A stretch of DNA of 64,000 bases from Kappaphycus alvarezii. Lineage: Eukaryota > Rhodophyta > Florideophyceae > Gigartinales > Solieriaceae. The position numbers and the translations under genes are program-made. Where the stretch lies: assembly GCA_002205965.3 (NCBI GenBank), contig NADL03000009.1, positions 248,001-312,000 of the forward strand. Direction: 5' to 3'. Of this stretch, positions 11,190-22,500 are shown one piece after another. The stretch's first letter is position 1. Each line of letters starts with the position of its first letter. The notes beneath the pieces are model-generated. The model was not told where the DNA came from, did no database searches, and saw only the letters and a program-made list of their open reading frames with translations.

Positions 11190-12060
11190 GAGGCTTGTTT
11201 GGATGTGATCGAAATTTATTTTGTATCTGACTTCCCAATGACTCGCACGCAGGAGAGTTCAGTGTTGGTGGTCGTTGAGAATTTGTCGAATAGTTTATTA
11301 GTTTATATCCCTATGCAAAAGACGTTGACGGTTGTGGCAGTCGTCAGTTGTTGTTTGACAATTGTTCTCAAATTATGGCGTACCTACGGACATTTTTGTT
11401 ATACTAGACAGAAATAAACTATCCAAGTCACACTATTTTAAAGATTTCACAAAGATTCTGAGAATTGAACTGTATTTGGCGTCATCTGGACAAGCTTAGA
11501 CAAATGTACAGTCCGAAAATACAATCAAAACAGTCTCTTCGATGATCAAGAACACAGTTTTCATTAAAACCCTGTACCTAATAAGAGCACAATTATATCT
11601 CATTTTGAGGTAGACATTGGTCGTGTACCTGAATCTGAGCTCTCACGATAGATTGTAGGGGACATCATCAATTTTCGAGGAGGAGTATACTGCATTTTGA
11701 GACTTCAACGCCTTTTTGCAAGCTGCAAAGGATAAATTAGTAGCCCTAATTTTGCTGCAAGAGCACTATACTAACAACAGGGGAAAGCACGTGGATTCTA
11801 AGGTTGGAGATCTGGTCTTACTTAAGGCAGAAGGCACTAGCTCTACAAAGAACGAAGTTCTTGCTAATTACTGGCAACCAAAATTCATGGGACCCTTTTC
11901 AGTAAGGGAAGTGATGGGAGCTGTCACGTACACGATATAGTTACCGCTATCCACTGAAAAGGCTTATGGCGTGCTTTATGTATCCAGAATACGTACGTTT
12001 ATTCGTTCAGTAAATGCAGCACCACTCCTGAACGAGGATCACACCGCAAGAACCACGCAT
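11190..12060 (+). pseudogene. Ty3/gypsy integrase core and C-terminal GPF module
   Basis: The core is readable across frames: VSDFPMTRTQESSVLVVVE carries the first catalytic Asp, VPTDIFVILDRNK the second, and QTNVQSENTIKTV the Glu. The frame at 11,716-11,940 gives the C-terminal module: KVGDLVLLKAEG, then WQPKFMGPFSVREVMGAVTY, typical of the GPY/F domain, followed after one stop by LPLS...YGVLYVSRIR. All three catalytic acids survive at residue level although the frame is broken. No chromodomain is recognisable in the tail. Confidence 0.75.
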
Positions 12061-13153
12061 TAACAATTCTTTCAGTCGACTAGGCGAGCGTCAGAAACTA
12101 TTTACTCACTGGTTGCTCGACGCCTGCACAACAAGTACCCGACTAGAGATTCAGCCGAGTGAAAACCGGACTGCGGAGACTTTCACGTTGCTTGTCCAAT
12201 GAGGAGGACCGTAGACCTTTTAAGACGTAACTGAGTAGCAGTTAGACTTGAAATCCATCTGATTTGACAACAAAAAAAGGGTAAAGTCGGATCGTTCGAC
12301 CTTGTACTCAGTCATCGATTATCGGCATCAGTCTGCCAGAAGTTTTCTGGTTGAATGCTCGACCCCTATTCTATCAGGTCTTGTGGACTCAGACATGATA
12401 TGACGCCTCAACGATCCGTTTCCTTTCAATTGATTTCCTTAACGTACGAAACTGACGGCTGTGTGATAGCCTTGTGTTGACTGCTCTGGTTGAGCTCGGT
12501 GATTCTACACCGGCGCAGCATCGGATTCCCTAATTCTGTTTGAATGCAGACCTTTATCAATGGGATATCATTCATTGCGGCCGCATCCTTCGCCATCGAT
12601 GTGCCGAGAAGGATTTGCCACCGCTGAGTATGGTGCTTCAGAATGTTGTTCTTCTCAATACTCAAAAAATAGCATTACGGAGAGTTGATCATCATCATAA
12701 ATGCTGACTCGTCTCAGCAGTTCGGAAAATTCTGAGGGAAGGGTCTGCTCGACCGCGAAAAGTGCACACAGAACCGACAGTTAAAAACAAGGCCAGCCAT
12801 GAGCCGTTTTTTAAAGGAAAGTTGTGATATACTACTAATCGCCCTCTAGGGTACTCCGGGCCACAACTTACCATATCTTTCAGACATTAAAGCACCTGCG
12901 TTACACATAAGCCCCCTCCAAATTTTCCCCGGTCCACAACCCTCCGAAGTCTCGCAGTACAGTATGGAAAATGGTCCCTTTTCTTATGCCTCACCAGCCT
13001 CAGCTTGGTTGACGTTCTCAGGCTGCCTTCATAGACCCTTCAGAACTGAACCCACATGTCCGCTGTACTGTACAGTACAGTAATGTACAGTGCAGTAACT
13101 TGTACTGTACTCGGGGAAACAAACTGTCCCATGCCCGGGGTATCCTCGGCTTC
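12061..13153. other. unassigned DNA between gypsy and copia-1
   Basis: I see no gene and no recognisable gypsy 3' LTR. A dense cluster of GTAC-containing palindromes (CTGTACTGTACAGTACAG and relatives) lies at 13,063-13,114, just left of the copia-1 insertion point. Confidence 0.3.
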
Positions 13154-13158
13154 ATTAC
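13154..13158. repeat. 5-bp target duplication, left copy (copia-1)
   Basis: ATTAC directly precedes the left LTR and recurs at 18,642-18,646 directly after the right LTR. Ty1/copia integration makes 5-bp duplications, so this defines the element ends. Confidence 0.85.
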
Positions 13159-13641
13159 TGTAGAAAGTTGGAATTGTTTGGGTTTGTTGTTGTTGCTCCG
13201 GTCAGTCAGAACGACGTCTGGAGTGCCCTTTATATAGAGGAAGATTGTCGAGGGCTGCTAAAGAGTTTCGGCACCAGAGAAGTAGTGAGCTTTCCGACTG
13301 GCCACCATCCTCTTGTCCGGAGTTGCTCTCCAGGAAGGTGCTGGTCAATAATAAAATAGCTCCTGACTGGGCTGCCTAAATTTGGCTCAGTCAGAACGAC
13401 GTCTGGAGTGCCCTTTATATAGAGGAAGATTGTCGAGGGCTGCTAAAGAGTTTCGGCACCAGAGAAGTAGTGAGCTTTCCGACTGGCCACCATCCTCTTG
13501 TCCGGAGGTGCTCTCCAGGAAGGTGCTGGTCAATAATAAAATAGCTCCTGACTGGGCTGCCTAAATTTGGCTCTTCCGTGAGCTACTGTACGTACGAACA
13601 AAAGGCCATCCCTTTCCTTTGTACGTACGAATATTCCAACA
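13159..13641 (-). repeat. copia-1 3' LTR with internal 185-bp duplication
   Basis: It begins TGTAGAAAGTTGG and ends TATTCCAACA. It is 483 bases long against 296 for the other LTR; the difference is a direct duplication with a period of 185 bases (TCAGTCAGAACGAC at 13,202 and 13,387). Each copy contains the sequence that reads CTATATAAAGGG on the coding (minus) strand, a TATA box, so this LTR has two promoter cores. Flanking bases on the internal side (CGCCCCCTC, minus strand GAGGGGGCG) form the polypurine tract. Confidence 0.85.
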
Positions 13642-13787
13642 CGCCCCCTCGGAAGAACAAATTTTCAGTATTCATAGTTCATGGCTGCTGCTGCTGCTTA
13701 ATTAGGAGACTTTCAATTTCCTCTTTTTGGATACAAAATTTTCACGCTGCTGCTTCTGCTTTTCGGAATGCGTTTCTGCTGTTCCTG

Positions 13788-14060
13788 TCATAAATTGTAG
13801 AATTTCAACCACAGGAGTATTCTATACTCGTAAATTGAGTGGGCTTGAAACCACTTTCTGCTGTTGCTTCCAGAACTGCTGCTGCTTCTTGCAAAACTGC
13901 TGCTGTCTCGATAACTGCTGCTGCTGCTTCCAATACTGCTGCTGCGGCTTCTAAAAGTTCTACTGCTTTTTCTGCTGACTCTGCTAAAGTTACTAATATT
14001 GAACTCATCAATTCCAAGGTTCAAACATCTACATTCGACCCATTCGACCCAATACTTCTC
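13788..14060 (-). pseudogene. Ala/Glu-rich heptad-like tail after copia-1 RNase H
   Basis: Between the end of RNase H and the 3' LTR the minus strand has a 70-codon open frame at 13,805-14,017 built of imperfect repeats of the type LEAAAAV / IETAAVL / LQEAAAV / LEATAES. The DNA is a diverged (CTG/CAG)n-like tract, also visible in the other frames. It directly follows the RNase H C-terminus (EYVTSTSKKL...), so it is either a C-terminal extension of the polyprotein or a microsatellite that grew in the 3' untranslated part. The composition predicts one long helix or coiled coil. Ordinary copia polyproteins end shortly after RNase H. Confidence 0.45.
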
Positions 14061-14075
14061 TGCTCATGGGTTTCG

Positions 14076-15620
14076 TTAATAAATCAGCTTTTTGCTCGTA
14101 GAAGTAACGTATTCCAACTCGATAGTTCCGTTCCTTATTAGTTCTTTCACTCTGTGAACTCTAAGATCAATATGCTTGTTCCTTGGTGATATGTGGTCTG
14201 CAGTAGCCATGGAAATAGCTACCGTGCTATCACACCTTAAAATAGTAGGCGCGAAGGAATTCATTTCATGCCATGGCGACTGATTGCAAATTTCCCAGAA
14301 AAGCTTTCGAATCCAGGATAGTTCTTTCCCACACGCTGCGAGGGCCACATACTCAGCTTCACCAGAAGAGTTCGCTACTACCGTCTGCCGTTTCGACTTC
14401 CAGAAGACTAGTGACCCGTTTATGTCGACCATGACACCAGTGGTTGAGAGTCTTGAGTTTATACATCCGCCCCAGTCGGCATCAACGGAAGCACCAATGG
14501 ATTGAGCAGTGATACCATATGTATTTCAGTAGTGCAAAACGAAGTGGGTCGAGCCATTGAGATACCTGAGGAGACGTTTCACCAATTTCATATGTCTTCC
14601 AGTGGGAGCGTGGACCTGACGGGCCAAAGCAGAGACTGGGAATGATAAGTCTGGGCGAGTGGAGACAGCCAAGTATAGTAGTCCGCCAATAATACTCCCG
14701 TAAGTGTGATGGTCATCGAGGAGAGCAATGGCTCCCATAGAGCGCCGGAACCAATTGCTGGTGTCCGTTGGAAGTGGAGTCAAGACTGCATTCGATTGTT
14801 GCATTCCATAGGCCTTCAGGAGCTTATTGCAGTAACCTCGCTGGTCAATTCTGATGCCAGATGGAGAACTAGTAATGGTCCAGCCGATGAAAGACCTCAG
14901 TGCTCCGAAGAACTTGATGTCAAAAGTTGAAGCGAGGAAGTCTTTCAGGCTTTTGAGAATATCGTAGGAGTTCGTTGCGAAAGCCATTCATCCACCACAA
15001 CAGCCAAAATAAGGTATGAATTATTTGTACGGAGGAAGTACAGCCTTTCGAGGTTGAGCGTGCAAACCCCATTAATAAGCTTACCATGGAGGTATGAACC
15101 GTATATACTTCCTGCTTGTTTTGCTCCATATATAGATTTTTCCAGTTTGCAAACTTGCCCAGGCTTTGCCAAAATTCGAGAGGAATCTGTTGGCTGTTCA
15201 TGTATTGTAATGTCCAATGTTCCGTGCAGATAGGCATTTGAGATGTCGCCCCCTTCTAGAATGAGGTTGTTGGCAGCGGCAATGGCAAAAATGAGTCTAA
15301 TTGTCTCATGAGAGGCAACTGGTGCATAGATACTTTCCGGGTCGTAGTCCACGTATGCCTTTTGACGGTCCCCCTTAAGGTGCAGCGAGCCTTTGGCAGT
15401 ATTTCACCAGTATAGTCCAAAGGTTTAGCGGAAATGTCCATTTAAATGGCAGAGGTCTTATTGCAGCGGCTCGGGGTACGTAGGACCAGGTTTTCCTTTT
15501 GATCAAGGCGCTGTATTCTCGATCGATGGTCTCAGCCCACTGTGGTATGTCACATGCCTCTGCGAAAGTCGATGGTTCAGTTGCCGAGTTCACGATGGCC
15601 TTTGCCTTCGGAAATGCCAA
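14076..15620 (-). pseudogene. copia-1 reverse transcriptase and RNase H
   Basis: Four overlapping minus-strand frames give a nearly complete domain. The RT begins with FAEACDIPQWAETIDREYSA and RKTWSYVPR, continues with a YDPESIYAPVASHETIRL block and LEGGDISNAYLHG, which carries the first catalytic Asp, then an ILAVVVDD(M) box in the place of YVDD. The segment GIRIDQRGYCNKLLKAYGM and the STRPDLSFPVSALAR block lead into RNase H, with the SSGEAEYVALAACGKE motif (Glu) and a CDSTVAISMA motif (Asp). At least three frameshifts separate the pieces, but no long segment is missing. The enzyme would reverse-transcribe the element RNA in cytoplasmic particles. Confidence 0.85.
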
Positions 15621-15899
15621 TTCTGATTTTCTGCTGGTGGATCGAAGTCATGTTGAATCAAGTCATCTTGTCCAACTTAGCAGTAGTCCCCATTAGCCAT
15701 TTATATCTCATGATGGCGAGCAAGTCTGTCTAAAAGAGATGAGATGCCCGGCAACTGATTCCTGGAGATAGTAGTGAAGTCGGCTCTTCTGATAACTCTG
15801 ACATACTTGGACTCTGGAATGTACACTCGAATTAACCTAGTGTCCGATTCCATTCCAACGAAGTTCCCGATCTCGGATCTTGGCTTAATTTCTTGGCTG

Positions 15900-17068
15900 G
15901 TTCCGTATAGGATCGGTAAATGAACGCAAAGCCAGGTTGACCAAAGGTTAAGAGTGATTTGAAGTCAATCACCGTGCTTTGGTCCCAGAGGCGAATTGAA
16001 TGTTTCCATTGACTCTTGCAGCAATAAGTCGGTTACGTAGACATTTCCGTTTCAAGGCCTCCCCACAAGTTCTGAGGGAGATTACTGTCGAGCAGGAGAC
16101 TCTAGCCCTTGTCCAATGCTCTTGCACAAGTCTTTCTGCAGTTCCATTACTCTCTGGAGCCCGCGGAGGTGAAGGACTGATCTCTATCCCACAAGAATGA
16201 AGATAATTTTCATCTCTCTGCTCATGTTTTCTCCAGCCCTGTCGAAACGAACTCGTGTCATTTTGTAGCTCAAGGTCGAGAAGTGAGTTTCAATCATAGC
16301 TTTGTAGTTTCGAAATATAGTAGGAAGCCTCGGACCGATTTTGGCCAATAAGACATCAGACTTAGCATTGTATGGTTCAATAAAGTGAATTGCATACTTG
16401 TTTCCACCCAAGGAAGTCATAAAAGGACCAGAGATATCTATGTTACTTCGCTCAGAGGTTCAATGGCTCGCTTCTGGCTGGCTTGATTGCGGCTTTCTTC
16501 ATTTTTCAGTCAGACAAGGTACATTGGATGCTTTTGAGGGTTTCACGTTCGAATGAAGGCACATCGTCGTCTGTCGCGATAATTGAATGTAACGATCCGT
16601 ACTTATGTGACCTGTCTTCTGTGCCATTCCAAAGCCTCATCATCTGCATTAGTCGGTCTTTCTGCTAGGTGCGATCGTTTAGCCCTATTCCGTGTCTAAG
16701 GACATAGGATAGAGCCATCAATACATTCGATGATGCAGATGTGTCCCTGGTCTCCAAGGAACCATACTTGAAGATGAAGCAACCGCTGTAGTTGAGTATC
16801 GACTCAGAGAAGATAACATTATAGTACTTGTTAGAACGGTTACAGCAATAATGTTGACTCAAAATTGTGGCGCGTGATAGGCTTCAAAGTATTCATTTCC
16901 ATTCAATGGCAAGCAAACAATACCTTTCCCGACAAGACATGAAGTTCCAGCAGCCGCTTGAACAGTCTCTTTAGAAATTTTGGCGTAAGAGAAAAGAAGA
17001 ACGACTGTGGAAGAATTTATGGGTGGCGCCAGAATCCATTTATGCTTGGTTCTTCTTCGTTGATCCAA
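15900..17068 (-). pseudogene. copia-1 protease and integrase
   Basis: At 16,859-17,068 a frame reads ETVQAAAGTSCLVGKGIV, the C-terminal half of the copia aspartic protease; the catalytic DSG triplet is not seen where WILAPPINSS stands. At 16,450-16,860 there is degenerate sequence in the position of the GAG-pre-integrase zinc module. The frame at 16,184-16,420 reads MTSLGGNKYAIHFIEPY, the start of the integrase core, and VRFDRAGENMS, which holds the second catalytic Asp. The final Glu region lies in broken sequence near 16,000-16,180. The domain order PR-IN before RT is diagnostic of copia. Confidence 0.7.
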
Positions 17069-18250
17069 TTTTGGCGACTTGACTTCGGAACTTGTATTTT
17101 GCTATATTGGCTTTGTATTGAGGGTGACCGTCGAAACCAGAATTGGGCTGTAGTTGTGTTACCCGTTGTTGAGAACCTAGTGGTAACTTCGCCCCAAGGG
17201 AAACACGGCAGCGTTGGCATAAGGCGCGAATTTTTGGTTCCTAGGCATAGTAGCTTTCCAGTTTCCCTGCGGAAAGTTGTCCTGAGCATGCATTTCATTT
17301 CTGTGAGCTGGGTAAGAAAATAGAAGTTGGCCTCCACGTTCATGGTATGACTTTCTGATGCGACCATTCCTTTCGTCTTCCATGCGTTTGACACAGATAT
17401 TGGTGAAATGGCCAGATTTTCCACAATAATGACAGACTCCTGGATTCCTATTGTTTTGACTATTATACCGTCTATCACGACCACTACCTCTTCTATTTCT
17501 GCCTCTTCGCTATTATAGTTCTTGATATTGAGTGCTTGAGTAGTTGAAGAGAGTCGGACTCCCGGCCCCCGGATCTTCAACGGGTGAGTCTGCGATTTCT
17601 AGAGTTGATTGACTCCTCCTTGCGCTAGTCGAGTGTAGCGCACCAACATTTAACGTGAAGGATCACTTATAGTACGGACTCTCAGCCCCCGGTAAGACAC
17701 TCGGGTGTGACGCGAATTTCAGCTACCACTACCCACTTCCACGCGAAGTAAAAGCAGGCGCAAATGACCCCTGCGAAGCTTCCACGGGGGATACTAAGCC
17801 TAGCGGCTTTTCACACCCGTTACCTATCTGGCTTCTTGCGAGAAGTTGCTCAGTCAAGCTTCAGCGTAATTAAAACCTTCCGGTACAAACAACACCACGT
17901 CAAATCACCTTCCCGCTTTTCTAAACCGTTATCTGCACAGAGGAGCGAAGCTCAACCCCGACCATTAGAGATACAGCTGCATCAGGATCTCCTTGTTTCA
18001 AATTGGCTCCGCTTACGCTTCGGTTGGTTTTAAGTCCAGTAGACTTTGAAGTCAAGTAATTGAGTGAACAATCGGCGAGTGTACTTGACGTCTTCCAGGG
18101 CTAGATGGTCCAATAGGTCGGAATTAATTCAACGATGACAATTGTCGATGGCGGCAAACAGCGAAGATTAAGAGACAGAATAGGCCTACAATGGGGAAAT
18201 AGCAAAGCGGAAGGAAGTTGTCGTAGGGAGGGTGATTGATTAAAGAGAGA
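17017..18250 (-). pseudogene. copia-1 gag with zinc knuckle
   Basis: The minus strand at about 17,390-17,440 encodes CHYCGKSGHFTNIC, a perfect nucleocapsid zinc knuckle of the CX2CX4HX4C type, followed by a basic stretch (VKRMEDERNGRIRK). The upstream part of gag, to about 18,250, is split over frames with several stops, and I could not define a start. Gag forms the virus-like particle and packages RNA. Confidence 0.7.
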
Positions 18251-18325
18251 TATTGGAAAGGGAGAATCAGCGTAGAGGCAGAGTTGGAGATGGATAGTGA
18301 CAAAGAGGAAAGTGATGTGAGTGAT

Positions 18326-18345
18326 GGTCTCAGGCGATGCTACCA
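18326..18345 (-). promoter_or_regulatory. copia-1 primer-binding site
   Basis: On the minus strand TGGTAGCATCGCCTGAGACC abuts the internal end of the 5' LTR. The TGG matches the tRNA CCA tail. The first 12 bases equal those of the gypsy primer site at 6,770. The start TGGTAGCA also resembles the complement of many initiator tRNA 3' ends, but the rest differs, so the tRNA is undetermined. Confidence 0.6.
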
Positions 18346-18641
18346 TGTAGAAAGTTGGAATTGGTTGGGTTTGTTGTTGTTGCTCCGGTCAGTCAGAACG
18401 ACGTCTGGAGTGCCCTTTATATAGAGGAAGATTGTCGGGCTGCTAGAGAGTTTCGGCACCAGAGAAGTAGTGAGCTTTCCGACTGGCCACCATCCTCTTG
18501 TCCGGAGGTGCTCTCCAGGAAGGTGCTGGCCAATAATAAAATAGCTCCTGACTGGGCTGCCTAAATTTGGCTCTTCCGTGAGCTACTGCACTTACGAACA
18601 AAAGGCCATCTCTTTCCTTTCTACGTACGAATATTCCAGCA
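18346..18641 (-). repeat. copia-1 5' LTR
   Basis: It begins TGTAGAAAGTTGG and ends TATTCCAGCA, 296 bases, and is nearly identical to the left LTR apart from scattered small changes and the missing duplication. On the minus strand it carries CTATATAAAGGG, a good TATA box, which should drive element transcription. ATTAC follows at 18,642-18,646, the right copy of the target duplication. Confidence 0.85.
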
Positions 18642-18646
18642 ATTAC

Positions 18647-19534
18647 CATGTTTACGGTTACTGGGGTACCTTGTATAGTAACGTGCAGTGTCGTACAGTA
18701 TTGTACAGTACAGTATGTACGTATTACAGTACAGTACGTACTGTACCGTAGCACCGTACCGTACAACACATTAGACGGTCCATCAGTGCTGTAATTTCTA
18801 GTCTCTAGCCGAACTCGGCATAGCGCAAATGGGCTTGATCATTACAGTATATACTGTACACGAAGAAACTGTAAAAAAATAAAAAGCGTGTAAACACTGA
18901 TGGCTGACTCGCATAAGCACCAATTGCTGCTACTTCGGTGCATATTTAGTTCAAGGGAGATGGCGCCGTAGAGTACCAAAGTCAACTGTCTTGTCTCCGT
19001 GCTTTTCCTATTCAAAGCCCTCTCCCTCAATCCTAGCCTATTTATTCCAACTGCGCCTAATGACGCCGTGATTGCATCTTTGCCAGCAGCAAAATGCATC
19101 GTCCTTGCCACAAGTGCAATGCTGCCCTCATTCATTGCTAAAATGCGAAACGAAAAAATTTGAAAAAGTTGATTGCTTCCGTCGCTAGCCCCATTTCTGT
19201 GATTGGCCACTGTCCCGTGCTCATACCCTATCATCCTGACACCGGCGACGCCACAGCACTCTCCACTCCCCCCCCGAAAAATATTCTGCAAAAAATTGAA
19301 TTTCGTTCCCTCACTCTTATACCGAACCAGCCAATTAAACCGGTTTTCTGTCAATCCTCTTCCACTAATTTCCTCTTTTAATTTCCCCTCCTGGCCGGTT
19401 GCACCCTCCCCCTCTCTCACCACACAAACCCTTTCCACCCTTCCCACTCAACAACCCCACCCAAGCAGCCCCAACCCCAACTCCCTCCCAGAACACCAAC
19501 CCCCTTTATGCCCCACTCCCATTAACACCTTACC
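18647..19534. other. SEC16 upstream region with palindrome cluster
   Basis: At 18,691-18,775 there is a second dense GTAC palindrome cluster, and TACAGTATATACTGTA at 18,843-18,858 is a perfect 16-bp palindrome. Copia-1 therefore landed between two such clusters. From 19,380 the DNA becomes strongly C-rich on the + strand, marking the start of the SEC16 coding composition. No TATA box is evident close to the ATG at 19,535. A long minus-strand frame (18,842-19,447) has no recognisable content. Confidence 0.35.
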
Positions 19535-22500
19535 ATGAAAGGCGCACGCCGCAAACGCGCTCCCCACACAGGCTTTGCCGACCTAATGACCCCACACGAC
19601 CACCACCCCCGCCCGTGGCATCATCACCACCGTCACGCGTCCCTCTCAGCCACCCCTCCCCCTCCAACCTTAAACCCTCAATCTTCCCCTTCCCGATCCC
19701 CGCCCCAACCGACGAGCAAGACTGGGGCGCCCTCCTCAAATCCCCGCCAAAGCGTCGCCTCTCCCCTCAAAAACCCATCCTCCACACCCCTCCAACCCAA
19801 CCCTCCCAAGCCTCCAATTTCCTCACACACTACCCAAAACCCACCCCTCGAACAACCCCTCCAAATTCTACCCCGCACCAGCACAAGCACCACCCGTCCC
19901 CGCCTTTCTCAGCGGTTGGGACGGCGTCGACGGCTGGGGCGACGATAACAGCCTCGACGCATCCGACGATAACCTCGATCAAGATCCCTGGGGCCAATGG
20001 CCGGACCTCGATTCTTCAAACCCCCCCGACACTCCCCCTCCGTCACGCGTCCACACCCGCCGGCTTCGTTGCAACCTACACAACACCTGCCATTGCAGCA
20101 GCAACGCGTCCACCATTCACCCGCTCAGCAACGTGTATCGGATGTCTTGCAGGACGACGATGATGACTGGCGTGATTTGCACGCCGGTGAGGGTGTAGAC
20201 ACTGTCGATGCTGGCAGTGGTACTGCGGAGGCTGGGATGCAGCCGCAACGTGTCCAAGTGGACTCCGGTTTATTTCCTGTTGGCGGTGCTTCGCCTGTTG
20301 AGACGGTCCAGGGAACGGAGACGCTGGAGATGGAACATCCTGTGCAGGTAGCGCAAATGCGTGGGGATGGTGCTGATGTTGGTGCCCAAGATGAGAGGGA
20401 GCACGATCGGCAAGGAGTAGCGAAGCAGGAGGAAGTCGGAGAAGAGGTGTGGGTGAATGGCCGGCTGTTGCGGTTGATGGTGGGGATGATCGCGGAGAGG
20501 AGGACAGATTGGGAGTGAGGGATGGATGGAGAGGAGTGGAGGTGCAGGGGATTGGGAATAAGAAGGAGGGACGCAGGGATGGAGCGGCTGATACGCTGGT
20601 TGTTTCTTTGCTCGGGAAGCAGAGACGTCCTTAATTGATGAGTCCTTTGCGGTTGAGACCCAGCAGGATGATGAGGTCGAAGATGGGTGGGGGGCGTGGC
20701 AGGAGGATGTCGAAGAGTCGGGAGGTAAAGAAGGATTTGACGCTTTCGCCCCGCCAGCGGCAGGGGACGCAACTACGACGGGGGATTTCGTCGAGCGTAC
20801 AGAGTCAACCCCTCGGACTGTGGCTGAAGTATCTGTTGGTTTGGCGCCCGGTGCAGAGCAAGCGACCGCTGATTTGCAGGGCGGCCATAGCTTTTACGAG
20901 TCTGGGTTTGCATGCAATGCCCCGCACTCGGAACCAGTTGATAATGGTGAGGGTCCATGGGGCAACGTGGTTCCAGAAGACAAGCTGGTGGTCCATGAGG
21001 AAGAAGAGCGCCCAGAGCAGGGGCAGGGGCAAGAGCCTGCCGTGGCCCCATCATTGAGCAGGAGATAGGTATTGACAAGAGGGCCGATGTGCGGGAAGAT
21101 AATAACTTGTCTCCGCCAATTTCGACAGAAGGCCTGCCTTGTTCGATATCTCGGCCTCTGATGGAGAACAGTCGCGAAATGCAGCAGCAACCGCAAATGC
21201 AGCAGCAACGTCAACTGCAGCAACAGCCTCCACAAATACCGGATGCGGCTTTCTACTCCTTTCGGGAACCGAATTCAACAAGCCCGAAAGTCAGCAAGCC
21301 ATTTGACCATGACAGGAATGCGAAAGTAGAATCTGCGGCGTGGGGAGGAGCTGAAGTTTCTGCGGCACCCGCGGCAATCCCACCTGATGAACGTGATAGT
21401 GTGAATCATTCCTATTCCAATTTTGAAGCTCCTCCGCCGCAAGTTTCTGTCTCAGTGTCAGATTCTTTAGCCCAGGTAACGCCAGAGCAAAGTTCCCAAG
21501 AGCTCCAGTCAAGCAACAATCATGTGAAGGGCTCGCATGGCGGGTATGTAATGGAGCCATCGCAATCAAAGACTACTATCGAGAGTATGAGAGGAAAGAG
21601 GCGGTTGCACCTGTGAATGAGGGGCACGAGGTTTATGGCAAATCTCTCACTGTAGATCAAGCGCACTCACGAACTTTGGCAAGTGATGAAGCTTATGCTC
21701 CAAAGTATTCAGAAAGCTTTCACGGACCCGTTGCTCAGAGCAAGAACGAATCAGAATTGAAAGTCGAAGAAGCATTTGGCGGAGGATGGAATGCGGAGGC
21801 CAGCGGTGCGGCAGACCCGGAGGCGGGTTCGTGGAATTGGGTTGACAGCAGTAACAATTCTCGCGCAGTTTCGGACGTCGCTCAAACGTTTGAAAATGCC
21901 CATGATGCAAATCAAGAACCTGCAAAATCGAAAAACCTGCGGGATGGTGCTGAGGTAGGCTCCGACGCACTTTTGCAAAACTCTACACTGCGGATGCCAC
22001 AGTGCAGGAGCGAGCTTTAACGTCAGGCGAAGGAATTGAATCAAAATTAGCCTGGCCCCATCTGGGGAAACCTTTTTGGAAACCGTCCTGCCAATGTGAG
22101 CGCCGGCAGTAACAATGACTTCGCCCCAAGCTTGGTACATGAAAATTCCGACTCAGGCACACTTTTGCAGGGTCAGTCGAGAGAAGAAAGCGGTTGGATT
22201 GCGGAGTGGCGTTCACAGATGTCGATGTGACTTTACTATTGCGGGAACAGATGTTCCTCAGTCGCGGGACCGTCGTCTTCTGCAGACGAAGCTGAATGGG
22301 ATCCTGAGCCAGTTGAGGCGTCACTGCCTCCCCCAGGGACCATGTACGCCCCACAAAGTCAAATCACGAGAAGTGGAATCGAGCGGTCTCAACATGTTGA
22401 CATGGATACGAACAAAGAGCTGAATGTTTCACGAAGTGGATACAAGTCGACTATAAGTGTCGAGCAGCAGACACCAGGCACCCCTCTCGAACGTGATACC

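Larger units (their letters stand above)
6770..12060 (+). mobile_element. decayed Ty3/gypsy retrotransposon
   Basis: The order primer site, gag, zinc knuckle, protease-like region, reverse transcriptase, RNase H and integrase (HHCC, core, C-terminal GPF module) on the + strand is that of a Ty3/gypsy element. Integrase lies after RNase H, which separates it from copia elements. Every domain is broken by stops and frameshifts. The integrase is split by a ~1 kb LTR at 10,182-11,178. The right-hand LTR is not identifiable. The element cannot be autonomous as written. Confidence 0.75.
13159..18641 (-). mobile_element. complete Ty1/copia retrotransposon, copia-1
   Basis: The element is 5,483 bases long, bounded by two related LTRs with TG...CA ends and by the 5-bp repeat ATTAC. 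Reading from right to left on the minus strand it holds the 5' LTR, a primer site, gag with a zinc knuckle, protease, integrase, reverse transcriptase and RNase H, the copia order. Coding domains are separated by frameshifts rather than long deletions. An additional Ala-rich segment follows RNase H. The 3' LTR carries an internal 185-bp duplication. Confidence 0.9.

Noticed and set aside
13727-13954. Cys-rich + strand frame (runs of CCC)
   Set aside because: It is the +strand reading of the CTG/CAG-like tract of copia-1; the cysteine runs come from TGC repeats, not from a real cysteine-rich protein.
18842-19447. 201-codon minus-strand frame upstream of SEC16
   Set aside because: There is no recognisable domain; part lies antisense to C-rich DNA that begins the SEC16 compositional tract.
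20125-20772. 215-codon minus-strand frame
   Set aside because: It lies antisense to SEC16 in GC-rich disordered coding DNA, where long antisense frames are common; it has no motif.
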